Of a DNA stretch of 64,000 nucleotides, positions 17,311-26,230 are shown piece by piece. The DNA is taken from assembly GCF_014648055.1 (NCBI RefSeq), contig NZ_BMQJ01000004.1, positions 310,001 to 374,000 on the forward strand, written 5' to 3'. This DNA comes from Streptosporangium pseudovulgare (GTDB lineage Bacteria; Actinomycetota; Actinomycetes; Streptosporangiales; Streptosporangiaceae). The notes under the pieces were generated by a model. It was not told the origin of the DNA, ran no database searches, and saw nothing but the letters and a program-made list of their open reading frames with translations. Every line of letters begins with the position of its first letter. The stretch's first letter is position 1. Position numbers and translations under genes: made by a program.

Positions 17311-18813
17311 GTGGCGATGGAGATCGAGGACAAGTTCGACGTGCCCGCCGGGTTCGAGGTCCCGGACCTGACCGGGCTGCCCGGGGTCACGGAGGCGGCC
17401 GGGCCGGTGACCCACCGGCTCGTCGCGGTCTACTTCGACACCCCCGACCTGCGGCTGGCCGCCCGCGGCGTCACGCTGCGGCGGCGCAGGGGCGGGACCG
17501 ACGCGGGCTGGCACCTGAAGCTGCCCAGGTCCGAGGGGGCCCGGCAGGAGATCACCCGTCCGCTCGGCCGGAGCGCGAAGACCGTCCCCGCCGACCTCGC
17601 CGACCTCGTGCTCGCCCTCACCCGGGGCGCGCCCCTGGCCCCCGTCGCCGAGCTGGAGACGCACCGTACGGTGACCACCCTGGTCAACGGCGCGGGCGTG
17701 CGGCTGGTGGAGATCGCCGACGACCGGGTCACCGGCACCGTCCCCGAGGCCGCCGCGGACGGCGAACCCGGAGCCGGGCCGCACGTGGAACGGTGGCGCG
17801 AGGTGGAGGCCGAGCTCATCGGGGGCGACGAGCGGCTGCTCCGCAAGGTCGGCAAGCGGCTGGCCGCCGCCGGGGCCGTACCCGCCGCGTCGCCGAGCAA
17901 GCTCGCCCGCGCGCTCGGCGCCGCCCGCCCCATCCCCGGACGGCCCCGCCCGCGCACCCGGCCCGGATCCGCCGGGGAGGTCGTCGCCGGCTACCTCACC
18001 GCCCAGGCGGACGCCCTGCTCGCCCAGGACCCCCGCGTACGGCGGGCCGACGAGGACGCCGTGCACCGGATGCGCGTCGCCGCCCGCCGGCTCCGCAGCG
18101 CGTTGAAATCGTTCGACGCCGTCGTGGAGGACACCGCCGGGCTCCGGAAGGAGCTGAAGTGGCTGGGGCGGGTGCTCGGCGAGGCGCGGGACGCCGAGGT
18201 GGTCAGGGAACGCCTCATCGCCGGGTTCGACGCCCTCGGGGAGGGGGCGGTGTCGGGCCCGGTCCGGCTCCGCCTCGACGCCGAACTGGGAGCCGCCGAG
18301 CGGGAGGCCTTGGACCGCGTGCGGGAGGCGCTGCGCGGGGAGCGCTACTTCGCCCTGCTGGACGCCCTCGACGCGCTGACCGGCGCCCCGGCGCTGACCG
18401 GCGCGGCGGACCGGCCGGCCAGGACCCTCCGCGCCCTGGCCGCCGGGAGCTGGCGGCGGGTGGTCAAGGCGCATCGGGCCGCCCTGGCCGTCGCCGACCC
18501 CGCCGGGCGCGAGCACGCCATGCACGACGTGCGCAAGGCCGCCAAGAGGGCCCGCTACACCGCCGAGGCGATCGGCATGGACGAGCTCGCCGAGCGGGCC
18601 GAGGCCGTACAGGACGCGCTGGGCGCTCGCCTGGACGGCGTCGTCGCCCAGGGACGGCTGGCCGCGGTCGCCGACGCCGCGCGGCGGGACGGGGAGGACA
18701 CCTTCACCTACGGCGTGCTGACCGGCCTGGAGCGGGCCCGCACCGAACGGGCCCGCGAGGAGTTCCCACGCCTGTGGAAGAAGACGTCGAAGGCGGTCGC
18801 GAAACTCCTGTGA
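17311..18813 (+). CDS. CYTH-CHAD domain protein
   Basis: A 500-residue two-domain protein. The CYTH (triphosphate tunnel) domain, residues about 1-195, has the ExExK signature as EIEDKF and further tunnel residues in VAVYFDTPDLRLAARGVTLRRRR and WHLKLPR. The CHAD domain, about 225-495, is a helical bundle rich in conserved His/Arg/Lys: AVHRMRVAARRLRSALKSF, WLGRVLGEARDAEVVRERL, HDVRKAAKRARYTAEA. CHAD domains bind inorganic polyphosphate, and CYTH domains hydrolyse triphosphates. Its neighbours, a Nudix-phosphatase and polyphosphate kinase, fit. GTG 17311 or ATG 17317 could be the start. Confidence 0.92.
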   Translation: MAMEIEDKFDVPAGFEVPDLTGLPGVTEAAGPVTHRLVAVYFDTPDLRLAARGVTLRRRRGGTDAGWHLKLPRSEGARQEITRPLGRSAKTVPADLADLVLALTRGAPLAPVAELETHRTVTTLVNGAGVRLVEIADDRVTGTVPEAAADGEPGAGPHVERWREVEAELIGGDERLLRKVGKRLAAAGAVPAASPSKLARALGAARPIPGRPRPRTRPGSAGEVVAGYLTAQADALLAQDPRVRRADEDAVHRMRVAARRLRSALKSFDAVVEDTAGLRKELKWLGRVLGEARDAEVVRERLIAGFDALGEGAVSGPVRLRLDAELGAAEREALDRVREALRGERYFALLDALDALTGAPALTGAADRPARTLRALAAGSWRRVVKAHRAALAVADPAGREHAMHDVRKAAKRARYTAEAIGMDELAERAEAVQDALGARLDGVVAQGRLAAVADAARRDGEDTFTYGVLTGLERARTERAREEFPRLWKKTSKAVAKLL

Positions 18814-18841
18814 GGACCCACGGCGCCGGTCCCGGAGGGCC

Positions 18842-18887
18842 GCGGTTCCCGGGCGCCGGCACCGTGACGCCGGCGCCCGGGGACCGC
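18842..18887. terminator. Bidirectional hairpin terminator
   Basis: A 19-bp stem with one mismatch (left arm 18842-18860, right arm 18869-18887, core CCCGGGCGCCGGC) and an 8-nt loop, between two converging genes. Confidence 0.8.
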
Positions 18888-18916
18888 TGGATCGGACGGC
18901 GCCCGGGGGCGCGGGG

Positions 18917-19804
18917 TCAGACGGCGTGGCTCTCGGCGGCGACGAGGCGGCCCGTGACGTGGTGGAGCACCATGAAGCCGCCCTTGGACAGGCGGGCCTC
19001 CTCCCGCCCGACGCCGACGCCGGTCATCAGGCCGGGCAGGACCTTGCCGTGGCTGCAGACCGCGGCGGGCCGGCCGGCGGCCAGGAGACCGGTGACCAGG
19101 CGCAGGGCCGTACCGGGGTCGTGGCGGCTCTCCGACAGCGCCGGCTCGGGGCGGATCGCGAGACCGGCCCGCCCGGCGTACGGTTCCAGGGTCTGCACGC
19201 ACCGCCTGCTGGGGGAGCTGACCAGCTCGGCGGGCAGGTAGCCGGGCAGGACGCCGGCCAGCGCCGCGGCCTGCGCCGCGCCGTCCCGGTCGATCGGCCG
19301 CTCGTCGTCGTCGCCCTCCCACTCCCCGCGCGACCCGGCCAGGGCATGCCGTACGAGGACGAGCGTGGTGGTGGACAGCGGCGCGGAGACGAGCGCGTCC
19401 AGCAGGCCCGCGTCCCACTCGTAGGTCAGCAGCCGGGCGGCCTCGTCCACCGGCACCCAGGCGACCTCGTCCACCTCGTCGTCCTCCTGTTCGGCGACGG
19501 GGCGGGCGTCCTCGGCCACCCGGGCCGTCCAGTAGTCGACGCGCTTGGGCCGGCCGCCGACCAGGTAGTGGACCGGCGGCAGCGGCCGGCCGAGCAGCAC
19601 CGCCAGGCCCGTCTCCTCGGCCACCTCGCGCAGGGCTCCGGCGACGACGTGCTCGCCCGGCCGCAGCTTGCCCTTGGGGAACGTCCAGTCGTGGAGCTTC
19701 GGCCGGTGCACGAGCGCGACCTCCGGCGCGGACTCCCGCCCCCGCCACACCACCGCTCCGGCCGCGCGGATCGGATCCGGCGGGCGGGTGTCCGGGTCAG
19801 TCAT
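18917..19804 (-). CDS. Nudix hydrolase fused to histidine phosphatase (MutT1-like)
   Basis: A 295-residue fusion. Residues about 10-145 are a Nudix domain with the box [23 protein letters not shown] (split here only by description, G-x5-E-x7-REVAEE). Residues about 150-290 are a histidine phosphatase with the RHG-type motif [12 protein letters not shown] and later [11 protein letters not shown]. Mycobacterial MutT1 has the same architecture and cleans 8-oxo-dGTP/GTP and diadenosine polyphosphates. The ATG overlaps the end of ppk by 8 bp, so the two are co-translated, which points to a role in nucleotide or polyphosphate turnover. Confidence 0.92.
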   Translation of the reverse strand: MTDPDTRPPDPIRAAGAVVWRGRESAPEVALVHRPKLHDWTFPKGKLRPGEHVVAGALREVAEETGLAVLLGRPLPPVHYLVGGRPKRVDYWTARVAEDARPVAEQEDDEVDEVAWVPVDEAARLLTYEWDAGLLDALVSAPLSTTTLVLVRHALAGSRGEWEGDDDERPIDRDGAAQAAALAGVLPGYLPAELVSSPSRRCVQTLEPYAGRAGLAIRPEPALSESRHDPGTALRLVTGLLAAGRPAAVCSHGKVLPGLMTGVGVGREEARLSKGGFMVLHHVTGRLVAAESHAV

Positions 19805-21860
19805 CTATCGTCCTCCAGCGCCGGGTGCCGATCAGGTGGTCCTGCAGGTCCTCGCCGCCGTGCCGGGTCCACGTGCCGTCGGCGTTGAGCCACCAGGTGG
19901 CGGTGTCCTCCGACATCGCGAGGTCCAGCAGGCCCGACAGATATGCCCGCTGCCGCTGGCTCGTCACCTTCACCAGCGCCTCGACCCGGCGGTCCAGGTT
20001 GCGGCGCATCAGGTCGGCGCTGCCGATCCAGATCTCCGGCCGGCGGCCCCGGCCGAACTCGTAGATCCGCGAGTGCTCCAGGAACCGGCCCAGGACGCTC
20101 CTGACCCGGATGTTCTCCGACAGGCCGGGGACGCCCGGCCGCAGCGTGCAGACCCCCCGCACCCACAGGTCCACCGGGACGCCGGCTTGCGAGGCGCGGT
20201 AGAGCGCGTCGATGACCGGCTCGTCCACCAGGGAGTTCGTCTTGATCCTGATGCCCGCCGGGCGGCCCGCCTCCTGGTGGGCGGCCTCCCGCTCGATCCT
20301 GGCCACCAGCCCGCCGCGCAGCGAGTGCGGCGCCACCAGCAGCCGCCGGTAGGCCGAGTGGTCGGAGTAGCCGGTCAGGTGGATGAACAGGTCGGTGACG
20401 TCCTCGCCGACCAGCGGGTCGGCGGTGAGCAGGCCCAGGTCCTCGTAGACGCGGGCGGTCTTGGGGTTGTAGTTGCCGGTGCCGATGTGGCAGTAGGCGC
20501 GCAGCTCCCCCGAGGGCTCCTGCCGTACCACCAGCGCCAGCTTGCAGTGGGTCTTCAGGCCGACCACGCCGTAGACCACGTGGCAGCCGGCCCGCTCCAG
20601 CTTGCGGGCCCAGGTGATGTTGGCGTGCTCGTCGAAGCGCGCCTTGATCTCCACCACCACGACGACCTGCTTGCCCGCCTCGGCCGCGTCGATCAGCGCG
20701 TCCACGATCGGCGACTCGCCGCTGGTCCGGTAGAGCGTCTGCTTGATGGCCAGCACGTCCGGGTCCGCCGCCGCCTGCTCGATGAAGCGCTGCACGCTCG
20801 TGGCGAAGGAGTCGTACGGGTGGTGCAGCAGCACGTCCCGCTCGCGCAGCACCGCGAAGATGTCGTCGGAGACGTGCACGACCTCGGCGGGCACGAACGG
20901 GCGGAAGCCCAGCTCGCCCCGGTCCAGGTCGGCGATGGCGTGCATGCCGGTCAGGTCCAGCGGGCCGGGCAGCCGGTAGATCTCGTGCTCGGCCACGCCC
21001 AGCTCGTCCACCAGCAGGTCGAGGACCTCGGGGGTGATGCTCTCCTCGACCTCCAGCCGGACCGGCGGGCCGAAGCGGCGTTTGAGCAGCTCGCGCTCCA
21101 GCGCCTGCATGAGGTTCTCGGTGACGTCCTCGTCCACGTCCAGGTCCTCGTTGCGGGTCACCCGGAAGGCGTGGTGCTCGACGATCTCCATGCCCTTGAA
21201 GAGCTGGCCGAGGTGGGCGGCGATCACGTCCTCCAGCGGCACGAACCGGTCCCTGGACGCGGCGACGAAGCGGGGGAGCCGGCTCGGCACCTTCACCCGG
21301 GCGAACACGGTGTGGCCGGTCGCCGGGTTGCGTACGGTGACCGCGAGGTTCAGCGACAGCCCGGAGATGTAGGGGAACGGGTGGGCGGGATCGACGGCCA
21401 GCGGGGTGAGCACCGGCCGGATCCGCTCCCGGAACAGCCTGCGCATCGCGGTGCGCTCGTCGCGGCCCAGGTCGTCCCAGCGCACGATCTCGATGCCCTC
21501 GGCGGCGAGCCGCGGGCACAGCAGCTCGTGGAAGCAGGCCGCGTGCCGCAGCGCGAGGTCGTGGGCGATCGAGGAGATCCGGGTGAGCTCCTCGCTGGGC
21601 TTCAGCCCGCTCTTGGTCCGCAGCAGCAGGCCGGTGGCCATCCGCCGTTTGAGGCCGGCCACCCGTACCCGGAAGAACTCGTCGAGGTTTCCGGCGAAGA
21701 TCGCGAGGAACCTGACCCGTTCCAGGAGGGGCAGGGAGGGGTCCTCGGCCAGCTCCAGCACCCGCTGGTTGAACTGGAGCCAGCTCTCCTCGCGGTTGAG
21801 GAACCGGTCCTGGGGAAGAGGTGGCTCTCCAGGGTCGGCATGCACGACTTCTACGGACAT
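19797..21860 (-). CDS. ppk: Polyphosphate kinase 1
   Basis: RNA degradosome-type polyphosphate kinase, 687 residues, that polymerises ATP gamma-phosphate into polyphosphate. The four domains are present: N-terminal helical ([19 protein letters not shown]), the head domain, and two phospholipase-D-like catalytic domains. The phospho-accepting histidine is in [10 protein letters not shown] and the second active-site histidine is in [37 protein letters not shown] is also conserved. It is followed by the coupled Nudix-phosphatase gene, and the upstream TetR gene ends 75 bp away in the same direction. Confidence 0.97.
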   Translation of the reverse strand: MSVEVVHADPGEPPLPQDRFLNREESWLQFNQRVLELAEDPSLPLLERVRFLAIFAGNLDEFFRVRVAGLKRRMATGLLLRTKSGLKPSEELTRISSIAHDLALRHAACFHELLCPRLAAEGIEIVRWDDLGRDERTAMRRLFRERIRPVLTPLAVDPAHPFPYISGLSLNLAVTVRNPATGHTVFARVKVPSRLPRFVAASRDRFVPLEDVIAAHLGQLFKGMEIVEHHAFRVTRNEDLDVDEDVTENLMQALERELLKRRFGPPVRLEVEESITPEVLDLLVDELGVAEHEIYRLPGPLDLTGMHAIADLDRGELGFRPFVPAEVVHVSDDIFAVLRERDVLLHHPYDSFATSVQRFIEQAAADPDVLAIKQTLYRTSGESPIVDALIDAAEAGKQVVVVVEIKARFDEHANITWARKLERAGCHVVYGVVGLKTHCKLALVVRQEPSGELRAYCHIGTGNYNPKTARVYEDLGLLTADPLVGEDVTDLFIHLTGYSDHSAYRRLLVAPHSLRGGLVARIEREAAHQEAGRPAGIRIKTNSLVDEPVIDALYRASQAGVPVDLWVRGVCTLRPGVPGLSENIRVRSVLGRFLEHSRIYEFGRGRRPEIWIGSADLMRRNLDRRVEALVKVTSQRQRAYLSGLLDLAMSEDTATWWLNADGTWTRHGGEDLQDHLIGTRRWRTIDD

Positions 21861-21935
21861 ATGACGACAATGCCCGGTTTTTAGAAACTCAACGTGAACG
21901 CCGGATCAACGGGCGCCGTCACCCGCCGGATCGGT

Positions 21936-22892
21936 TCAGGACCCCGGCTGCTCACCGGGGTGCTCGGCGGCCCTGGTCTGCCTGGCGGCCTCCCGCTGCT
22001 CGCGCTGACGGGTCTTCTCCAGCTCCTTGAGGTCGCGCTCGCGGGCCTTCTCCCGCTCCCTGAGCAGCCGTTCCTGCTCCTTCAGCTCCCGCTCCCGCGC
22101 CTTCTCGGCCTCCTTCAGCTCGCGCTGGCGGATCTTCTCCTGCTCGCGGGCGAGCTTCTCGGCCTCGCGCCGTTCGCGTTCGCGGACCTTCTCCAGCTCC
22201 TTGAGGTCGCGCTCGCGGGCCTTCTCCCGCTCCCTGAGCTCCTTCTCCGACGGCCGGGACCGCAGCTGGTCCGGGCCGCGGGAGGCGGTCAGGCGGGGGT
22301 GCGGGTCCAGGCCCTTCAGGCCGTTCCAGGCGAGGTTGACCAGGTGGGCGGCCACCTCCTCGCGCGGCGGCCGGCGCACGTCGAGCCACCACTGGCCGGT
22401 CAGCGCCACCATGCCGACCAGCATCTGCGCGTACATGGGGGCGAGCTTGGGGTCGTAGCCCCGGCGGACGAACTCGTCCACCATGACGTCCTCGACCTGG
22501 CTGGCGATGTCGTTGATCAGGCTGGCGAACGTGCCGGTCCCGGAGGCGGCGTGGGAGTCGCGGATCAGGATCCGGAAGCCCTCGCTGTTCTCCTCCACGT
22601 AGGCGAGCAGCGCGAGGGCGGCCCGCTCCAGCTTGACCAGCGCGTGCGAGGCCGCCAGCGCCTCGGTCACCATGCCGAGGAGCTTGTCCATCTCCCGGTC
22701 GACGACGACCGCGTAGACGCCCTCCTTGCCGCCGAAGTGCTCGTAGACCACCGGCTTGGAGACGCCGGCGGTGGCGGCTATCTCCTCCACCGAGGTGCCG
22801 TCGAACCCCTTCTCGGCGAACAGGGACCGGCTGATCTGGATCAGCTGTTCCCGGCGTTCCTTGCCTGACATGCGTCGTCGGGGTTCGTTCAC
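21936..22892 (-). CDS. TetR family regulator with a long charged helical tail
   Basis: A 318-residue regulator. The HTH is at residues about 8-60 (REQLIQISRSLFAEKGFDGTSVEEIA, then TAGVSKPVVYEHFGGKEGVYA) and a normal TetR ligand domain runs to about 205. The last about 95 residues (215-309) are almost only E, R, K, L, A and Q, for example LREREKARERDLKELEK, which occurs twice; they predict one continuous, very charged helix. GTG 22892 is chosen because residues before it are low-complexity; ATG 22871 (MSGKERREQL) is equally possible. No ribosome site is visible at either. It sits downstream of the acyl desaturase, which it probably controls, in the manner of TetR regulators of unsaturated fatty acid genes. 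Confidence 0.85.
   Translation of the reverse strand: MNEPRRRMSGKERREQLIQISRSLFAEKGFDGTSVEEIAATAGVSKPVVYEHFGGKEGVYAVVVDREMDKLLGMVTEALAASHALVKLERAALALLAYVEENSEGFRILIRDSHAASGTGTFASLINDIASQVEDVMVDEFVRRGYDPKLAPMYAQMLVGMVALTGQWWLDVRRPPREEVAAHLVNLAWNGLKGLDPHPRLTASRGPDQLRSRPSEKELREREKARERDLKELEKVRERERREAEKLAREQEKIRQRELKEAEKARERELKEQERLLREREKARERDLKELEKTRQREQREAARQTRAAEHPGEQPGS
22009..22253. repeat. Direct repeats inside the TetR helical tail
   Basis: A stretch of about 50 bp at 22012-22063 recurs nearly identically at 22189-22240, 177 bp apart, both encoding LREREKARERDLKELEK on the minus strand. Weaker copies lie between them. The tail has evidently grown by internal duplication, with whole codons preserved. 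Confidence 0.8.
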
Positions 22893-23190
22893 GGTTCTAA
22901 TAATGGCGTCCCCGGGTCGCGAAGCGGGAACCACGTCCTGGACGGCGTCGATTCCGGCACTCCGGTCGATCGTCTCGTCCGAGGTCACGGCGGCCGCCCG
23001 CCGCGCGGTCCCGGACGGAGCGGCGGGCGGCGCCGTACCGCCGGAGACCGTTGCGGAGAGTCCGGGTGGGGCGCCGGGCGGCGCCACGGTGAGACGGGCC
23101 GCGGGGGGACGCGCGGTTCCGGGGTTCTGGGACGGGATGCCGGGCGGCGCTGCGGTGACGCGGGCCGCCCCGGGACTCCGTGATGGGCCG
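22893..23190. other. Gene-free spacer between desaturase and TetR genes
   Basis: About 300 bp with no credible coding region. It is made of GGCGGCGCC and CGGGACT-like repeated blocks, for example GGGCGGCG at 23030, 23073 and 23143. A less GC-rich patch (ACGGTTCTAATAATGGCG, 22891-22908) just before the TetR gene, on its strand CATTATTAGAACC, is the best place for a promoter. Confidence 0.4.
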
Positions 23191-24132
23191 TCAGGCGGCA
23201 ATGCGCTTCGCCGCCAGTCGCTCCGGGGTCGGCCAGCGGACGGAGTGGGCCCAGCCGAGCTTCTCGAACAGCCGGATCACGCCGGCGCTGAGATCGATCT
23301 GGCCCTTGAGCACGCCGTGCCGGGCGCAGGTCGGGTCGGAGTGGTGCAGGTTGTGCCAGGACTCGCCGAAGGAGGGGATGGCCAGCCACCACACGTTGCG
23401 TGACTTGTCACGCGACTCGAAGACCTCCTCGCCGAAGACGTGGCAGATGGAGTTGATCGACCAGGTGACGTGGTGCAGCAGGCCGATGCGGACCAGCGTG
23501 CCCCAGAAGAATCCGGTCGCCATGCCCCACCAGGACCAGCTCAGCAGGCCGCCGAGGACGGCGGGCAGCACCATCGAGGTGATCGCCAGCACCGGGAAGT
23601 ACCTGTGCAGCTTGATGATGTCGGGGTCCTTGACCAGGTCGGGGGCGTACTTCTCCCGGTTGGCCCGGTCGGCCTCGAACAGCCAGCCCATGTGGGCCCA
23701 GAGCAGCCCCTTGCTCACCGCCCAGAAGCCGGTGCCGAACCGCCACGGCGAGTGCGGGTCGCCCTCCTTGTCGGAGAACTTGTGGTGCTTGCGGTGGGTG
23801 GCCACCCAGTCGAGCACCGACATCTCCAGCGAGAGGCTGCCGGCGATGCCCAGCGCGATCTTCAGCGGTCGCTTGGCCTTGAACGACCCGTGGGTGAAGT
23901 AACGGTGCAGGCCGACGGTGACGCCGAGGCCGGTGATCACGTAGAGGACGAGGGCGATGACGACGTCCGTCCAGCCGAGCCCCCACCCCCAGGCGAACGG
24001 CACGGCGGCGACGAGCGCGATCAGCGGCAGGGCGACGACCACCCCGAACGTGATGATCTCGGGCCGGGTCTTGGGCTCTGGGTCGACGTCTGGTTTCGGA
24101 GAGGGGGCGGAACGCTCTTCAAGGACGGTCAT
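23191..24132 (-). CDS. Membrane acyl-CoA/acyl-lipid desaturase
   Basis: A 313-residue di-iron desaturase. The three histidine boxes are HRYFTH, HRKHHK and HNLHH, with a fourth His in LLHHVTWSINSICH. Four hydrophobic helices in two pairs frame them (VVVALPLIALVAAVPFAWGW; VVIALVLYVITGLGV; LPAVLGGLLSWSWWGMATGFF; WGTLVRIGLL). It introduces a double bond into fatty acyl chains, most likely delta-9, tuning membrane fluidity. A perfect palindrome lies 57 bp before the ATG. Order desaturase then TetR, same strand, resembles the mycobacterial desA3-TetR arrangement in content. Confidence 0.93.
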   Translation of the reverse strand: MTVLEERSAPSPKPDVDPEPKTRPEIITFGVVVALPLIALVAAVPFAWGWGLGWTDVVIALVLYVITGLGVTVGLHRYFTHGSFKAKRPLKIALGIAGSLSLEMSVLDWVATHRKHHKFSDKEGDPHSPWRFGTGFWAVSKGLLWAHMGWLFEADRANREKYAPDLVKDPDIIKLHRYFPVLAITSMVLPAVLGGLLSWSWWGMATGFFWGTLVRIGLLHHVTWSINSICHVFGEEVFESRDKSRNVWWLAIPSFGESWHNLHHSDPTCARHGVLKGQIDLSAGVIRLFEKLGWAHSVRWPTPERLAAKRIAA

Positions 24133-24188
24133 GGGCTACCTCGATACGACTCATAGGAGAAGGGCGATTTCGTCCGGCTACGCAACCG

Positions 24189-24210
24189 TAACCTACGCCA
24201 TCGTAGGTTA
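24189..24210. promoter_or_regulatory. Palindromic operator upstream of the desaturase
   Basis: Perfect inverted repeat TAACCTACG (24189-24197), spacer CCAT, CGTAGGTTA (24202-24210). Length and symmetry suit a TetR dimer or pair of dimers. It stands out from its GC-rich setting and lies 57-78 bp before the desaturase start. The TetR protein encoded just downstream of the desaturase is the natural candidate to bind it. Confidence 0.75.
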
Positions 24211-24457
24211 GGAATACCTGTGGCCGGATGTGGAGAAGATGACGCTCCTCGGTGGTTCCCGTGGTCGGTTCACGACTTGCTACCACCGAGCGGATCTGCT
24301 AGACGACGTCTTCCGGTCCATGCCCGCAGCGGGGTCCCCCTACTCCTTCCGGTTCCCGTGGCGCAGGCGGAGCCGAAACGAGGCGCGTTCGATATCGATC
24401 GCTCGGTATCGTGGGGGATGGCCGGGGGGCCCGGACCGGTTCGGGCGGCCCTGTCGA
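24211..24457. other. Spacer between desaturase and tRNA-Gln
   Basis: No gene seen. It contains a 9-bp-arm inverted repeat, CTCGGTGGT (24248-24256) and ACCACCGAG (24282-24290), with a 25-nt loop, and AT-richer sequence at 24385-24415 (TTCGATATCGATCGCTCGG) in front of the tRNA, where its promoter should lie. Confidence 0.4.
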
Positions 24458-24529
24458 TCCGGTATTGGGTAATTGGCAGCCCGCAAGGTTTTGGTCCTTG
24501 TTGTCCAGGTTCGAGTCCTGGTGCCGGAG
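24458..24529 (+). tRNA. tRNA-Gln (anticodon UUG)
   Basis: 72-nt tRNA without encoded CCA. Acceptor TCCGGTA pairs with TGCCGGA (one G-U), anticodon stem CAAGG/CCTTG encloses loop TTTTGGT with anticodon TTG, and T-stem CCAGG/CCTGG encloses TTCGAGT. Discriminator base G at 24529. It lies upstream of glmU, as tRNA-Gln does in many actinobacteria. Confidence 0.95.
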
Positions 24530-24698
24530 CTACGACTTTTGACGGTTTTATTGGTCCGGCTAGTCGGCTGGGTGGGTTCCCGGGCGGGCAGGTATCCTCA
24601 CGTTGTCGAGTGGGTGACCGTCCGATGCCCTGAAGAGGGCGGCCTTCGGTCATCCGCTCCGTCAATGTCTCAGCCGCGACGCCGAGGGAGCCTCGTCC

Positions 24699-26150
24699 GT
24701 GAGTGTGCCGCGCCCGGCCGCCGTCATCGTCCTCGCCGCCGGCGAGGGCACCCGGATGAAGTCGAAAACACCCAAGATCCTGCACGAGCTGTGCGGCCGC
24801 GCACTCGTGGACCACATGCTCGCCGCCGCTCGAGGTCTCGAACCCGAGCGGCTCATTGTTGTCATAGGCCACGAGCGCGAACGGGTGCGCGAGCACCTCG
24901 CGCGGACCGGCCCCGACACCCAGGCCGTCGTGCAGCCCGAGCAGCGCGGCACCGGCAACGCGGTCCGGGTGGTGCTGGAGACCGCCGGGGCCATCGACGG
25001 CACGGTCCTGGTGACCTACGGCGACACGCCGCTGCTGCGCACCGAGACCCTCGCCGCGCTGCTGGAACGGCACGACCGCGACGGCAACGCCGTCACCGTG
25101 CTCACCGCGGAGGTCCCCGACCCCCGCGGCTACGGCCGGATCGTCCGCGACGGGACGGGAGCGGTCCTCGCCATCGTCGAGGAGAAGGACGCCACCCCCG
25201 AGCAGCGGCTGATCCGGGAGATGAACTCCGGCGTCTACGCCTTCGACGGCCGCCTGCTGGCCGACGCGGTCAAGCGGGTCTCCACCGCCAACGCCCAGGG
25301 CGAGGAGTACCTCACCGACGTGCTGTCCATCCTCCGGGAGGACGGCCACCGGGTCGGCGCGCACGTCGCGGCCGACCACGTCGAGGTGGAGGGCGTCAAC
25401 GACCGGGTGCAGCTCGCCTTCGCCCGCCGCGTCCTCAACACCCGCCTGCTGGAGCGGCACATGCGGGCCGGGGTCACGGTCGTCGACCCCGCCACCACGT
25501 GGGTGGACGTGGACGTCACCCTGGAACCCGACGTGGTCCTCCACCCCGGCACCCAGCTGCACGGCCGTACGGCCGTCGCCGAGGGCGCCGAGATCGGCCC
25601 CGGCGTCACCCTGACCGACACGGTCGTCGGCGAGGACGCGGTGGTGCGCAACGCCGTCTGCGTCGAGGCCGAGATCGGCCCCGGCGCCCAGGTCGGACCG
25701 TACGCCTACCTGCGCCCCGGCACCGTCCTCGCGCGCGGGGCCAAGGCCGGGACGTACGTGGAGATGAAGAACGCCCGGATCGGCGAGGGCACGAAGGTGC
25801 CCCACCTGACCTATGTGGGCGACGCCACGATCGGGACGGGCTCCAACATCGGAGCCGCCTGCGTCTTCGTCAACTACGACGGAGCCGAGAAACACCACAC
25901 GACGGTGGGTGACCACGTCCGGGTCGGCAGCGACAACATGCTCGTCGCGCCGATCACCATCGGGGACGGCGCCTACACGGCGGCGGGCTCGGTGCTCACC
26001 AACGACGTCCCTCCGGGGGCGATGGCGGTGGCCCGGGGCCGGCAGCGCAACATTGAAGGGTGGGTCGCGCGCAGGCGCGCGGGCACCAAATCGGCCGAGG
26101 CGGCCCAAAAGGCCATCGAGACCGGAAACCAGCAGGGGAGCAAGACGTGA
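24699..26150 (+). CDS. glmU: Bifunctional UDP-N-acetylglucosamine pyrophosphorylase/glucosamine-1-phosphate N-acetyltransferase
   Basis: A 483-residue two-domain enzyme that makes UDP-GlcNAc for peptidoglycan and glycans. The N-terminal uridyltransferase has LAAGEGTRMKSKTPK, QPEQRGTGNAV and VTYGDTPLL. From about residue 255 the left-handed beta-helix of the acetyltransferase shows hexapeptide repeats (AEIGPGVTLTDTVVGEDAVV and later) and the catalytic region GTYVEMKNARIGEGTKVPHLTYVGDA, then NYDG. GTG 24699 has GAGGGAG 9 nt upstream. The end overlaps the candidate linker ORF by 4 bp. Confidence 0.97.
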   Translation: MSVPRPAAVIVLAAGEGTRMKSKTPKILHELCGRALVDHMLAAARGLEPERLIVVIGHERERVREHLARTGPDTQAVVQPEQRGTGNAVRVVLETAGAIDGTVLVTYGDTPLLRTETLAALLERHDRDGNAVTVLTAEVPDPRGYGRIVRDGTGAVLAIVEEKDATPEQRLIREMNSGVYAFDGRLLADAVKRVSTANAQGEEYLTDVLSILREDGHRVGAHVAADHVEVEGVNDRVQLAFARRVLNTRLLERHMRAGVTVVDPATTWVDVDVTLEPDVVLHPGTQLHGRTAVAEGAEIGPGVTLTDTVVGEDAVVRNAVCVEAEIGPGAQVGPYAYLRPGTVLARGAKAGTYVEMKNARIGEGTKVPHLTYVGDATIGTGSNIGAACVFVNYDGAEKHHTTVGDHVRVGSDNMLVAPITIGDGAYTAAGSVLTNDVPPGAMAVARGRQRNIEGWVARRRAGTKSAEAAQKAIETGNQQGSKT

Positions 26151-26230
26151 GCAAGCGCAGCGAGCCGGCCGGCGGGCACGGCAGCGTCGCGACGACGACC
26201 GAGGGCCGTCAGGCGAGGAGGACGGCATGA
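26147..26230 (+). CDS. Candidate 27-residue linker ORF between glmU and prs
   Basis: A short frame starting GTG 26147, overlapping the glmU TGA (GTGA), and ending TGA 26228-26230, overlapping the prs ATG (ATGA). It has a good ribosome site, GGGGAG 7 nt before the GTG. The product would be hydrophilic: SKRSEPAGGHGSVATTTEG then RQARRTA. It may be a real small protein or a translated leader that carries ribosomes from glmU to prs. No homologue is known to me. Confidence 0.45.
   Translation: MSKRSEPAGGHGSVATTTEGRQARRTA

Noticed and set aside
21936-23201. A TetR protein starting 103 codons further upstream
   Set aside because: The extra residues are Pro/Ala/Gly low-complexity from the GC-repeat spacer and precede a standard TetR N-terminus.
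24248-24290. Second regulator site in the desaturase-tRNA spacer
   Set aside because: The 9-bp arms are 25 nt apart, unlike a usual operator; kept only as an inverted repeat in the spacer description.
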